Positions 8,898 through 17,384 of a DNA stretch of 64,000 bases are shown here, piece by piece. Each line of letters starts with the position of its first letter. The stretch's first letter is position 1. The notes below the pieces were generated by a model. That model was not told the DNA's origin and searched no databases. It was given only the letters and a program-made list of their open reading frames with translations. A program made the translations under genes and the position numbers. The stretch comes from Roseivirga thermotolerans (GTDB lineage: Bacteria; Bacteroidota; Bacteroidia; Cytophagales; Cyclobacteriaceae): the NCBI RefSeq assembly GCF_014653175.1, contig NZ_BNAG01000001.1, positions 186,001 through 250,000 on the forward strand, in the 5' to 3' direction.

Positions 8898-8996
8898 ATG
8901 ACGACCCCTGGCTCCTCCTTATCAAGGAGGGGAATCAGCGCCAGCAACAGTTTTCACCAATATTGATTATCATTTGCATAGTTCCCCAGCCTTCAA

Positions 8997-9034
8997 TCCT
9001 CCACTGGAGGAGGTGCCCAAAGGGCGGAGGAGGA
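8997..9034. repeat. 38-base palindromic intergenic repeat, copy 2 (inverted)
   Basis: Reverse complement of the element at 2215-2252, with 37 of 38 bases matching by eye. It again contains the GCCC-AAA-GGGC hairpin and flanking GGAGG/CCTCC arms. It lies between the hairpin-repeat copy and the convergent gene that ends at 9060. Confidence 0.75.
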
Positions 9035-9059
9035 ACTTATAAAACAAAACTCATCAGCC

Positions 9060-9605
9060 CTATTGGATGGCCCAGTTTCTCAGACTATCGAAGTCTTCAG
9101 GGGCAACTGGTATTACTCGAATATCTTGCGTTGTATCTCCGTAAGTCATTACCAAAGTAACTTTCCAATGCGGTTCATATTGATAGTTATATTTCCTTTC
9201 AAGAATGTAGCCGGTATCAATATAATTGACTCTGTATCGGTCAACTTCGTAAATCAACTTATTATCGAACCTTCTAATTTCCTTCTCATAATGCCCTAAG
9301 GTTACGCTTACCTCATAAAGAGGATTCAAGACTTGAGTTGTCCAATAATGATCTTGTAGATGCCTTCTCCCAAAAAAAGGCCCTGGCTTTTGTGAAGTTG
9401 ATTTCGTAATCCAATCACCTGGTAATTTCTCGAGTCCAACAGCTTCTCTAAAATCATTATACTTTATACCATATGGCTCAATTTCTGATTGATTTTGATA
9501 GAAGATGATAGTATCACCGAAAAGTATATTGTCTCGGTAGATTCTATACGCATATAATATAATCACCAATAAGGCTCCAATATAAAGAACCCTCTTCTTG
9601 ATCAC
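9060..9605 (-). CDS. unknown protein with one N-terminal membrane helix
   Basis: Not recognised. 181 residues; a single hydrophobic helix (RVLYIGALLVIILYAY, about 5-20) would anchor or export it, with the remainder outside the membrane. The soluble part is rich in Tyr and charged residues and shows no catalytic motif. It starts with GTG, overlapping the stop of the lactonase gene by four bases (GTGA), so it is the last gene of a minus-strand operon. Confidence 0.65.
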   Translation of the reverse strand: MIKKRVLYIGALLVIILYAYRIYRDNILFGDTIIFYQNQSEIEPYGIKYNDFREAVGLEKLPGDWITKSTSQKPGPFFGRRHLQDHYWTTQVLNPLYEVSVTLGHYEKEIRRFDNKLIYEVDRYRVNYIDTGYILERKYNYQYEPHWKVTLVMTYGDTTQDIRVIPVAPEDFDSLRNWAIQ

Positions 9606-10774
9606 TGAACTAGGAATTTAATACAAACCGGGGTAGGTACTTCTTCGATATAACCCGTATCAATAAGCTCACCGGTTTCCTGATTGATTTCATAGGTCAC
9701 AATGGTGTTGGTATCCTGATTGGCCACAAGCATAAACTTACCTGATGGATCAATCTCAAAGTCCCTTGGTGTTTTTCCTTGCGATGGATAAGCACCGATT
9801 TTTATCAGCTCACCATTACCACCTATTTTGAAGGCAAGAATTTCATTAATCTCACCTCTATTGGAAGCGTAAAGAAACTGTCCATTCGGATGAATCTTAA
9901 TGGCTGCTCCTGAAGGCTCTCTTTTATCGTCATGTTCTTGCAGGGCAATCATCTGCACCTTTTGCTCCAGACGGAGGCTATCAGAGAAAGTGGCTACTTC
10001 AATCGTTCCAATGAGTTCATTCAACACGTAGACAATATCTTTTTCAGGATGAAAAACAATGTGTCTGGGCCCTGCCATTCTTGGTGGGTTAATAAAGTCT
10101 CTCAAATAATTGAGGGTTCTGCTGAGTGTATCCAACTCATAGGCGTAAATTTTATCGGCACCAAGATCTACGGCAGCCACCAAACCGCTCTTCGGATGCT
10201 GAATAATTTGGTGAGCGTGCGGAGCCTCTTGTCTGGGGTGTTCAGAGCCACCCTCATGTTTTTTGTACGAAGTATATGTCCCAAGCATTCCACCTTCTTC
10301 AATGGGCAACAAAACCACACTACCTCCAACATAGTTGGCTACCATAACAAACTTCCCCGTATTGTCTATGCTCAAATGACAAGGATATTGCCCCATACTC
10401 GAAGTCTCATTAACATAAGACAGCGTATAGCTTTCATGGTCATAAGAAAAAGCAGTGACAGCAGCAAAGCTATCTTCTCCCCCGTCAAATTCATTTACCG
10501 CATATACATAGTTTCCACTAGGATGTACGGCCAAATAAGACGGGCTAATCACCCGTTCACTCGTACTTTTATAGGCAATAGCACCCGTCTTTTTATTCAT
10601 GCTATACACATACACTCCTTCACCCTGACCATCTACATGGCCCTCTTTCTTGGTATAGGTACCTACAAATAATATGGCTTCGTCAGTTTCTGGTTTTGCC
10701 ACTTGCTGTTCGGTTTTCTTTGATCCACAAGCTGTAATAAGAGCCAGTAGAGCAAGGAGGATTATCTTCTTCAT
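9602..10774 (-). CDS. lactonase-fold (6-phosphogluconolactonase-like) lipoprotein
   Basis: Seven-bladed beta-propeller of the YkgB/Pgl lactonase family (PF10282), 390 residues. A lipobox (LLALLALITACGS, Cys at about residue 16) makes it a lipoprotein, so it faces the periplasm and is unlikely to be the cytoplasmic pentose-phosphate enzyme. Repeated blades are visible through SYLAVHPSGNYVYAVNE, PHAHQIIQHP, GPRHIVFHPEKDIVYVLNE and PRDFEIDPSGKFMLVANQ. It follows the aldolase gene with no gap and overlaps the next gene by four bases. The substrate is unknown. Confidence 0.88.
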   Translation of the reverse strand: MKKIILLALLALITACGSKKTEQQVAKPETDEAILFVGTYTKKEGHVDGQGEGVYVYSMNKKTGAIAYKSTSERVISPSYLAVHPSGNYVYAVNEFDGGEDSFAAVTAFSYDHESYTLSYVNETSSMGQYPCHLSIDNTGKFVMVANYVGGSVVLLPIEEGGMLGTYTSYKKHEGGSEHPRQEAPHAHQIIQHPKSGLVAAVDLGADKIYAYELDTLSRTLNYLRDFINPPRMAGPRHIVFHPEKDIVYVLNELIGTIEVATFSDSLRLEQKVQMIALQEHDDKREPSGAAIKIHPNGQFLYASNRGEINEILAFKIGGNGELIKIGAYPSQGKTPRDFEIDPSGKFMLVANQDTNTIVTYEINQETGELIDTGYIEEVPTPVCIKFLVQ

Positions 10775-11791
10775 TTATAGTTTTTTCAGCACCTCAATTG
10801 TTTTGGTGAGGTGATCATCGGTAAAATCGTAATGTGTCACAAAACGAATAAGCTGGGGGCCAAAGCCAAAAGCCAGAATTCCATTTTCTGCCAGCTTATT
10901 TAAAAAAGTACTATTGGTATACTTATCCGTTAGTTTAAAAATTAAAATATTGGTTTCGCAAGGCAGTACTTCCTCCACATAATTCAGCCCTCGCAGCACC
11001 TTGGCCATTTCTTTGGCTTTGTTATGGTCTTCCACCAATCGCTCTATATGATGCTCCAGTGCATACAAACCAGCTGCGGCAATATATCCGGCCTGCCGCC
11101 AGGCTCCACCCATTACTTTTCGAATTCTTCTGGCCCGCTTAATATCGTCATGCCCACCAATGAGTAATGACCCAACCGGAGCCCCAAGCCCCTTGCTCAG
11201 GCATATGGAAATGGTATCGAACACCTCTCCATATTCCTTTGCATTTTGTCCTTTGGCCACCAGTGCATTGAAGAGGCGTGCCCCATCCAGGTGTAAAGCA
11301 AGTCCATGCTCATGGCATGTCTCTCGAATGGCCCAAATCTCGTCCATATCGTAGCAGCTTCCACCTCCCTTGTTCATCGTATTTTCCAACGAAACCAATC
11401 TGGAAACCGGAGAGTGGATATCATCTGGCTGAATAGCAGCCTCTACATCTTTAGCCGTAATTAAGCCACGATCGCCCTCCAGCAACCGAACGGAAGCCCC
11501 GGCATTGGCCATAATACCACCTGACTCATACAAATAGATGTGTGAATATTTATGACAGATCACCTCGTCCTGAATTTGGCAGTGCAATCGGATACCTATT
11601 TGATTGGTCATGGTACCGGAAGCACAATACAGGGCAGCATCTCTACCAAACATTCGGGCAGCTTTCTCCTCCAAGGCCGCCACAGTCGGGTCTTCTCCAA
11701 ACATATCATCGCCCACCTTAGCCGACATCATCGCTTCATGCATGGCCGGTGTGGGCCGGGTTAGCGTATCACTCCTTAAATCAATATCCAT
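10775..11791 (-). CDS. ltaE: low-specificity L-threonine aldolase
   Basis: PLP-dependent aldolase that splits L-threonine or L-allo-threonine to glycine and acetaldehyde. 338 residues from the ATG at 11791. The N-terminus MDIDLRSDTLTRPT is diagnostic for the family; an upstream in-frame extension would add 32 atypical residues that overlap the GDPD gene. The PLP lysine is K200 in SICLSKGLGAPVGS, and LHLDGARLFNA holds the Asp that contacts the cofactor ring. The start lies 11 bases inside the 3' end of the GDPD gene, and the lactonase ATG follows its stop directly. Confidence 0.94.
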   Translation of the reverse strand: MDIDLRSDTLTRPTPAMHEAMMSAKVGDDMFGEDPTVAALEEKAARMFGRDAALYCASGTMTNQIGIRLHCQIQDEVICHKYSHIYLYESGGIMANAGASVRLLEGDRGLITAKDVEAAIQPDDIHSPVSRLVSLENTMNKGGGSCYDMDEIWAIRETCHEHGLALHLDGARLFNALVAKGQNAKEYGEVFDTISICLSKGLGAPVGSLLIGGHDDIKRARRIRKVMGGAWRQAGYIAAAGLYALEHHIERLVEDHNKAKEMAKVLRGLNYVEEVLPCETNILIFKLTDKYTNSTFLNKLAENGILAFGFGPQLIRFVTHYDFTDDHLTKTIEVLKKL

Positions 11792-12722
11792 AGAAAAATT
11801 TTGCTTTTGTACTGGTCTCCGGCACAGCCAACTCAATAGCTTTAGCCGCCTCCAGAGGACGGTCTGTAGCCAGAATATCTGCACCACGTTGAATATAGCC
11901 TAAATATGTAGAATCTCCTTGTGCTATGGCCTTCCTATCCAGGTTTCCTAATACTCCCAATATGCAGGTAATCCCTTTGCGATGTAAAAAATCGAACCAT
12001 TCCGGTGATGGTTCTGACACCCCCACAAAAGCAACCATTTGTTCATCAGGAATACCAGCAGCCCTATGAGCCTCATAGGCCTCCTGAGAGCCCAGACTTA
12101 CGGAGAGTTTGAGCGAAGGATCCAGCGAATATACCAGGGCTGCATCGCGAGCCCCATAGGTTATAATAATTGAGTAGTCCTGTGCTTCCATCTCTTGCAC
12201 AGCCTCTACTACTCGCTCAAAAGGTACACCTCGTTTTACATCCAGAGTTAATACAGCCTTACCTCTTGCCCATTGCAATACGTCATTCAAGGTTGGCACC
12301 TTACAGGCCGTAATTTGCCCCTCATTGTCTACCAAATTCAACGATTGTACATACTCATAGTCTACTTCCAATACTCTGCCACTCCCGTTGGTAGTTCGGT
12401 CTAGCGTATTGTCATGCATCATTATGAGCACTGAATCTTTGGTCATAGCAATATCACATTCTATAACCGTAGGAATTTGAGAGGCTATGTATTCGAACGT
12501 CTCTATGGCATTTTCCGGGTAGCCGGGATATGGCCCACCCCTGTGAGCGCTCACCAACGGAATCCGATCTTCCGACCATTGGATAAGCTCAGTCAATTGG
12601 CCTTTGGGAATGACTATCCCTTTGGTTTCTGAAGCCGTTGAACTATCCTGTTTGGGCGAAGAGCAAGCGTATAGAAAGCAGAAGAGAATAAGAATCTGGG
12701 GGAAGGATTTTCGCAGAAACAT
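11781..12722 (-). CDS. glycerophosphodiester phosphodiesterase-family lipoprotein
   Basis: GDPD-family phosphodiesterase, 313 residues from the ATG at 12722. The short signal (ILILFCFLYAC) ends in a lipobox Cys, so it is probably a periplasm-facing lipoprotein. The catalytic start LVSAHRGG, then ENAIETF, the metal-binding ECDIAMTKDSVLIMMHDNTLDRTTNG stretch (in two parts, about 60-100) and the late LATDRP motif fit the family. Two further ATGs upstream would spoil the signal peptide. It is first in the operon with ltaE, the lactonase and an unknown gene. Some relatives act on headgroups other than glycerol, so the substrate is open. Confidence 0.9.
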   Translation of the reverse strand: MFLRKSFPQILILFCFLYACSSPKQDSSTASETKGIVIPKGQLTELIQWSEDRIPLVSAHRGGPYPGYPENAIETFEYIASQIPTVIECDIAMTKDSVLIMMHDNTLDRTTNGSGRVLEVDYEYVQSLNLVDNEGQITACKVPTLNDVLQWARGKAVLTLDVKRGVPFERVVEAVQEMEAQDYSIIITYGARDAALVYSLDPSLKLSVSLGSQEAYEAHRAAGIPDEQMVAFVGVSEPSPEWFDFLHRKGITCILGVLGNLDRKAIAQGDSTYLGYIQRGADILATDRPLEAAKAIELAVPETSTKAKFFYGY

Positions 12723-12783
12723 CTTTTTTACCCGAAAGTACATGGAGAAGAAACAAAGCACAAGAGAAAAAGTGAAGTCATTT

Positions 12784-12816
12784 CCGAGGCAGCAAACCTT
12801 ATGTCTACTGCCTCGG
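12784..12816 (-). terminator. hairpin between marR and the GDPD operon
   Basis: A perfect 9-base inverted repeat, CCGAGGCAG and CTGCCTCGG, with a 15-base loop. It lies 72 bases past the marR stop and about 60 bases before the GDPD start, both on the minus strand. The T-tract is poor, so it may end the marR transcript or be a leader structure of the operon. Confidence 0.45.
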
Positions 12817-12888
12817 TAATCCTCTCCGTTTCAACCTAAACATATGAAGAGATTATGGTGCAAGCACCTTAAATGACCGGACCGTCTG

Positions 12889-13347
12889 TCACTCAATGGG
12901 TGTGTAATCTCCTAACTTGCTCCGCAATTGAAGCAGTTCGTTCTTTATGGCATTGTGCATGCCTTTGGGCACTTCTTTTAAGAACCCGTTGAAGTGATTA
13001 TCCAGTTTAATAATCATTTCATTCTTACTTCTCCTCCCTCTTTCGGTAAGCTGTACATGAAAAGATCTCCCATCTTCCTCATTATCGACCCGGGTTACCC
13101 AGCCGTTTTTTTCCATACGCACCAACATGCGCGATATGGATGGAAGATCCTGGAGCGTAACCCGGCTAATCTCGGTAGGGGTCACGCTTCCATGGTTCCA
13201 TAAAATAATCAACACCTGCCACTGCTCGGGCGTTACCGAATACGCCTTCAACGCTCTGATCAGCTCCCTATGAAAGAGCAAATACGCGCGATATAGATTG
13301 TAGCCGAGATTGTTATTGAGGTGAAAGAGAGCCTTACCGAAATCCAT
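12889..13347 (-). CDS. MarR-family transcriptional regulator
   Basis: Winged-helix regulator of 152 residues. The HTH segment TPTEISRVTLQDLPSISRMLVRMEKNGWV (about residues 56-84) and the wing DNEEDGRSFHVQLTERGR are typical of MarR. MarR dimers usually repress their own promoter and are released by small phenolic ligands or oxidants; this one has no cysteine, so direct thiol sensing is unlikely. A 38-base palindrome sits over its promoter 25 bases upstream. No divergent gene shares the operator, so this gene is the only obvious local target. Confidence 0.92.
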   Translation of the reverse strand: MDFGKALFHLNNNLGYNLYRAYLLFHRELIRALKAYSVTPEQWQVLIILWNHGSVTPTEISRVTLQDLPSISRMLVRMEKNGWVTRVDNEEDGRSFHVQLTERGRRSKNEMIIKLDNHFNGFLKEVPKGMHNAIKNELLQLRSKLGDYTPIE

Positions 13348-13365
13348 AGTGGTTGTAAGTCAGAC

Positions 13366-13409
13366 CAAACTTATACAAAAATACTTGTCTGCACAAGTAT
13401 TTTTGTATA
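13366..13409 (-). promoter_or_regulatory. MarR operator overlapping the marR promoter
   Basis: Perfect inverted repeat with 17-base arms: TATACAAAAATACTTGT (13372-13388), spacer CTGC, and its exact complement (13393-13409). The -7 box TAAGTTTG on the minus strand (13373-13366) overlaps the inner edge, and a TTG of a -33 element lies about 20 bases further out, inside the right arm. A bound dimer would cover the promoter, which predicts autorepression. The remaining 13410-13563 shows nothing else. Confidence 0.8.
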
Positions 13410-13563
13410 TAAATTCTTTTTTAGCCGGAACAAAAGGGCTATGTAAACCTAGCGAATGGCACTATGGCCATGCATTTACCAATTTTACTAAGCGATATCA
13501 TGCCGGTCGGCTGACCAACATTTGAAACTTCGGTGCAGGGTAAAAAGAAGTGTAAAATGTCTA

Positions 13564-13977
13564 TTAAGAGGCAGAGGAAGAGTTTTCTTCTAAATCTCTC
13601 AGTTCCAGGTTGATAGCCCTGGTGCTAATTTGGGTTTCGATAAAAGAAAGGAGAAGCGAACCAAGTAACAGAAAAAGACTGGCTCCAAATACGTAATCTG
13701 CAACTACTTGTCTGCCTAAGTACATAAGCACCATAGAGAGCACGCAACAAAAGAAACTTGCAATACCAAGGGCCTGCATATTGCGAATAAGCAACAAGCG
13801 AAGCCTCAGGTTTTTAATCTGACCGAAAATGGTCTTGCGCATTTCAGGAGCTTCTTTATACCGCACCCTCAAACCCCTCACTAAGGTGGCCAGAGCCACA
13901 AAGCGATTGGTAAAAGCTAATAAAAGCAGGGTAATGGCAGGAAACAGCAATGCTGGCGTAGAAATATCAAGACTCAT
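13564..13977 (-). CDS. DUF2721-like membrane protein
   Basis: Small membrane protein of 137 residues from the ATG at 13977. An N-terminal helix (LLFPAITLLLLAFTNRFVALATLV) is followed by a charged loop with RYKEAPE and two adjacent helices at about 70-115, the layout of DUF2721 proteins, whose function is not known. An upstream non-ATG start would add 21 hydrophilic residues and is less likely. It overlaps the upstream gene by four bases (ATGA), so the two are one operon. Confidence 0.75.
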   Translation of the reverse strand: MSLDISTPALLFPAITLLLLAFTNRFVALATLVRGLRVRYKEAPEMRKTIFGQIKNLRLRLLLIRNMQALGIASFFCCVLSMVLMYLGRQVVADYVFGASLFLLLGSLLLSFIETQISTRAINLELRDLEENSSSAS

Positions 13978-14207
13978 TTTTCTTGTTTTTGTGAGGGTAG
14001 TTTTTTGTCTAGTGTGAGCTTCCACAAACCTCTTAACCACACCAGACCAAACAGGTACAGCCCAAATTTACTCAAATATTCGCTGAGTACAGGGTTTGGC
14101 AGGTTTTGAGGTTCTACTATATATAGCAAAACGAGAGTTAACCCCACCACTACTGAAGCTATCCCAAACATCCATTTTTCGGTCTTTACGCCAATTTTTA
14201 GATCCAT
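13974..14207 (-). CDS. small two-helix membrane protein
   Basis: Not recognised. 77 residues from the ATG at 14207, with helices at about 13-33 (FGIASVVVGLTLVLLYIV) and 50-66 and a lysine-rich tail. Its stop overlaps the start of the DUF2721-like gene by four bases, suggesting they work together or are at least co-translated. No homologous family is evident from sequence alone. Confidence 0.6.
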   Translation of the reverse strand: MDLKIGVKTEKWMFGIASVVVGLTLVLLYIVEPQNLPNPVLSEYLSKFGLYLFGLVWLRGLWKLTLDKKLPSQKQEK

Positions 14208-14344
14208 GTGTTTTCTAGTTTTCAAAAAAACTTACTCATCCCCTCAATCCGGAGCCGGCAACCACCTCGTAAGTAAGCACAAAGAAAACAACAATTCTTA
14301 ACGCATTGGCAGCTCACACGCTTCCAATTTTCAAATCAAACATT

Positions 14345-14998
14345 ATGAAAAAGAAAACAATCCTTTTGCTGAGCTGTGCAATACTGTTTGCCACAGCACT
14401 GATCTACGCAGCAGATCACATTGATGCTCCGGGTGTAACTGAAACTACCTCAGACATTACCGATTTCTACGCCTTTCAAAGCCCAGAAAACAATTCAAAC
14501 ATTGTCTTTGTAGCCAACCTTCAGGGCTTGTTATCTCCCTCAGCCAGTGCCGGTGCCACCTTTGACGAAAACGTGATGGTGGAATTTAATATTGATACGA
14601 ATGATGATGCTGTGGAAGATCTGGTGATTCAGTGCACCTTCGAAAACGGAATGGTAACTGCTTATGGCCCTGTTGCCCCGGTCTCTACAGGTACCAGCAG
14701 TACCCTGGTAACCAGTGCTAATACTGTTTCTACCAACATTACGGCTTACGGATCTAATGCTTCAATTGGCAACCAAAATGGAGTAAAGCTATTTGCCGGC
14801 CCCAGAGACGATCCGTTCTTCATGGATTTTGCTCAGTACGGAGAGATCATTGCCGGAAATGCCTCCAGTTTCAATGATCCGGGAACAGACACTTTTGCAG
14901 GCACTAACGTAATGTCGGTAGTTATAGAGGTTCCCAAATCAATGATTGGCGGTTCAGGCACAATCAACACCTGGGTAACCAGCAACAGAAAACAATAA
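14345..14998 (+). CDS. DUF4331 protein, N-terminal half
   Basis: 217-residue exported protein matching the first half of DUF4331 proteins: signal peptide (LLLSCAILFATALIYA), then ADHIDAPGVTETTSDITDFYAF, the hallmark beginning of the family, and a later VVIEVPKSMIGG segment. Standard family members are about twice as long. The missing half follows as a separate gene 22 bases downstream. The start at 14345 is chosen because it begins the signal peptide. Family function is unknown; here it heads an operon with TPR, His-rich and TonB receptor genes. Confidence 0.85.
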   Translation: MKKKTILLLSCAILFATALIYAADHIDAPGVTETTSDITDFYAFQSPENNSNIVFVANLQGLLSPSASAGATFDENVMVEFNIDTNDDAVEDLVIQCTFENGMVTAYGPVAPVSTGTSSTLVTSANTVSTNITAYGSNASIGNQNGVKLFAGPRDDPFFMDFAQYGEIIAGNASSFNDPGTDTFAGTNVMSVVIEVPKSMIGGSGTINTWVTSNRKQ

Positions 14999-15020
14999 CC
15001 AATTCACCTTTAACAGAACA

Positions 15021-15560
15021 ATGATGAAAAGCATAAATAAAAAAACAGCAATAGTCGCGGTAGCCGCTATTCTGGCCCTAACCATGATTTCATGTAAAAA
15101 TGACGATACCACACCGGAAATGCCTTCTATGTACACTCAGGAAGATCAAATGGGGCGACCTGCCATTAACACAGTATTTGTAGGCAGCTCCATGAAAGAC
15201 AACTTTAACACCACTGCTCCGAGTGCTCAGGGGGCCGCTTATCAATCGGCTTTCGAAGCCAGACTTTTGGCCTTAAACCCTAATTATAGCACCAATGCCC
15301 TGGGTCTGGATGCCGCAACGTTTACCACCGTATTGGCCACCGATGTGCTTTCCGTATCCTTGGATGGAACCACCACTTTCTTTGATGGCACCAACGTATT
15401 GACAGGAAGGGCACTAGCCGATGACGTTATCTCTGTAGAATTGCTATTGATCTTTGGAGGGTCTGACGGCTCGGAAAACCCGGGACTTACTGATGATCAT
15501 GTAGATAGCAATGATAAGGCGTTTCTGACCACATTCCCTTACCTGGCTTCTCCTTGGTAA
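15021..15560 (+). CDS. DUF4331 protein, C-terminal half, as a separate lipoprotein
   Basis: 179-residue lipoprotein (lipobox LALTMISC, Cys about residue 25). The mature part, QMGRPAINTVFVGSSMKDNFN and DDHVDSNDKAFLTTFPYLASPW, matches the second half of full-length DUF4331 proteins. It has its own export signal, so the split is not a simple frameshift: two secreted chains probably assemble into one domain pair outside the inner membrane. A second ATG is the next codon (15024). A hairpin follows the stop. Confidence 0.82.
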   Translation: MMKSINKKTAIVAVAAILALTMISCKNDDTTPEMPSMYTQEDQMGRPAINTVFVGSSMKDNFNTTAPSAQGAAYQSAFEARLLALNPNYSTNALGLDAATFTTVLATDVLSVSLDGTTTFFDGTNVLTGRALADDVISVELLLIFGGSDGSENPGLTDDHVDSNDKAFLTTFPYLASPW

Positions 15561-15568
15561 AGCTTAAC

Positions 15569-15610
15569 ACTCCGTGCTTAGGCAAAACTATAAGCACGGA
15601 GTATTTCTCC
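15569..15610 (+). terminator. hairpin between the DUF4331 and TPR genes
   Basis: Perfect 12-base inverted repeat ACTCCGTGCTTA / TAAGCACGGAGT with a 10-base loop, followed by a T-rich stretch (ATTTCTCCTTT). It sits inside the presumed operon, 9 bases after the DUF4331 stop, so it may act as a partial terminator or an mRNA-stability boundary. Confidence 0.7.
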
Positions 15611-15631
15611 TTTCGACTTAAACTCAACGAT

Positions 15632-16933
15632 ATGAAAAAAATAATACTACCCACCTTTTCGCTGCTGTTCTTAATAATGGCTTGTGAGCCAAAACAGAGC
15701 AATTCATCAATAGTTTTGAAATCTGACTATGCCCATCTTTTACAAGCAGCAACAAATGAACGCGACACTCTTCTACAATCAGACATTCACTTTTGGTCCG
15801 ATAAACTTAAAGCGGCCCCTAATAACATTACCTATCTGAGTAAACTTGCTGCCGCATATAGCCGCCTCTTTAAGGCAGAAGGAAACGTTGAATACATTTT
15901 CAAGGCAGACAGTCTTTATGCCCTTGTAGAATCTCGCAACCCATTCTCTAATGCCGCTACCTACCAGGCACTTGGTGTAAACGCCATTACCCGCCACCAA
16001 TTTGTTGCGGCTAAAAACTACGGAGAAGCAGCTCTTTTGGAAGGCGACATGAAGTCTGCTTCTTTCAATCTCATTTTTGACGCGTCTATGGAGGTTGGCG
16101 ACTATGACCGTGCGAGGAGTATTCTGAACGGCCAAATCCAACGAAACAGCTTTCAGTACCTCATTCGAGCCTCAAAATTGGCCGATCATGACGGAAATCT
16201 TGAATTGGCCATTGAGCTGATGGAAAAAGCCCATGCGCGAGTAAAAAACCACCCGGAGCTCTCCCTTTGGTCGCTATCTAATTTAGGTGATCTATATGGC
16301 CATGCAGGCCGAATTGCTGACTCTTATGGAGCCTATCTGGATGTATTGCAAAAAGACCCAACACACTGGCACTCATGGCAAGGAATTGCCTGGATTTTAT
16401 ATTCACACGAAGGGAAAGTAAGTGAGGCAGAAGTCATACTGCAACTGATAAACCAAAAACACCACAACCCTGAACTCAATCTTTTGCTGGCTGATTTGGC
16501 TGACTATAGTGGCAAAAAGGAGCAAGCACTGAAACTTAGAAAACAGTTCTATACAGAGGTTTCTCAGCCAAAATATGGCCACATGTACAGCAAATATCTC
16601 ATACTTCTCGATGCCGAGGATCTGAATTCTCCAAAGCGGGCTGTAGCTCGGGCTGAAGCGGAAAAAGATTCGCGCCCCACACCGGAAGTATATAGTCTTT
16701 TGGCATGGGCCAAATTGCACAATGGAGAAAAAGAGGAAGCATTACGTATGGCTCAGCAATTTGTGGAGGACAAAACCAGCGAGCCTGAAGCTGTTTATCA
16801 CCTGGGCATGATCTACAAGGCCAATGGAAAAACCAGACGCGCCAGACAGTTACTCAAGGAGGCTAACGATGCCGCGTATGAGCTTGGCCCCATAACTGCT
16901 CAAGCCATTGAAAAGGCCCTAAAGTCATTTTAA
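15632..16933 (+). CDS. TPR-repeat lipoprotein
   Basis: 433 residues from the ATG at 15632, which starts a lipoprotein signal (LLFLIMACEP). The remainder is helical repeats of the TPR type, for example YLSKLAAAYSRLFKAEGN, LWSLSNLGDLYGHAGRIADSY and EAVYHLGMIYKANGKTRRA. This points to a protein-binding scaffold held at a membrane in the periplasm. A longer in-frame start upstream would run through the hairpin and lose the signal. The next gene begins directly after its stop. Confidence 0.86.
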   Translation: MKKIILPTFSLLFLIMACEPKQSNSSIVLKSDYAHLLQAATNERDTLLQSDIHFWSDKLKAAPNNITYLSKLAAAYSRLFKAEGNVEYIFKADSLYALVESRNPFSNAATYQALGVNAITRHQFVAAKNYGEAALLEGDMKSASFNLIFDASMEVGDYDRARSILNGQIQRNSFQYLIRASKLADHDGNLELAIELMEKAHARVKNHPELSLWSLSNLGDLYGHAGRIADSYGAYLDVLQKDPTHWHSWQGIAWILYSHEGKVSEAEVILQLINQKHHNPELNLLLADLADYSGKKEQALKLRKQFYTEVSQPKYGHMYSKYLILLDAEDLNSPKRAVARAEAEKDSRPTPEVYSLLAWAKLHNGEKEEALRMAQQFVEDKTSEPEAVYHLGMIYKANGKTRRARQLLKEANDAAYELGPITAQAIEKALKSF

Positions 16934-17305
16934 GTGAGAAAGCTAACGGCAGTTGTTTTATGGGGCTATTTCTGCATACTGATATTCGGTTATGCAGGCG
17001 CTTATTTTACCCATAAAGCACTGCACTCTTTGGCCAACAGAGTTCATCATCATCACCCAAACACTTCTTTAGATGTAGAGCATGCCATAGATGATCACTG
17101 TGCATGGATTAAGCCTCAGCACGAACAAAGGCAAGAAGAATCGCACACTAATGAAAACCGCCTGAGCCTCTATGGTTTTGTGTTACCCCTAATCAGCAGC
17201 TTCAGTTTTTCCTTTACCATAAAGAAAACCAAAAACACCACTCTCTACCCAACCTTTTATACTACGCCCGAACTACCCACTCCAACCCCTCCCCCCAGTG
17301 CCTGA
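16934..17305 (+). CDS. small exported protein with a histidine-rich segment
   Basis: Not assigned to a family. 123 residues starting at a GTG that abuts the TPR stop codon. An N-terminal helix (LWGYFCILIFGYAGAYF) is followed by HKALHSLANRVHHHHPN and further His and Cys (DDHCAWIKPQH), then a second hydrophobic stretch and a tail of Thr/Pro (PTPTPPPSA). The histidine clusters suggest binding of a transition metal (inference). Its position directly before a TonB receptor is in keeping with metal uptake. Confidence 0.65.
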   Translation: MRKLTAVVLWGYFCILIFGYAGAYFTHKALHSLANRVHHHHPNTSLDVEHAIDDHCAWIKPQHEQRQEESHTNENRLSLYGFVLPLISSFSFSFTIKKTKNTTLYPTFYTTPELPTPTPPPSA

Positions 17306-17384
17306 ACAGCCATAACCCATTAACCTACCGACTCGTGAGCCGGGCAGGAACTCCTATGTCTTTCCAATCTAAAATGCACTAATT

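Noticed and set aside
8828-9160. 110-codon plus-strand frame
   Set aside because: It runs through the hairpin-repeat copy and the palindromic repeat and then antisense into the 9060 gene; composition is not protein-like.
11792-11887. N-terminal extension of the threonine aldolase
   Set aside because: The 32 extra residues overlap the GDPD gene and do not resemble the family; the ATG at 11791 gives the normal N-terminus.
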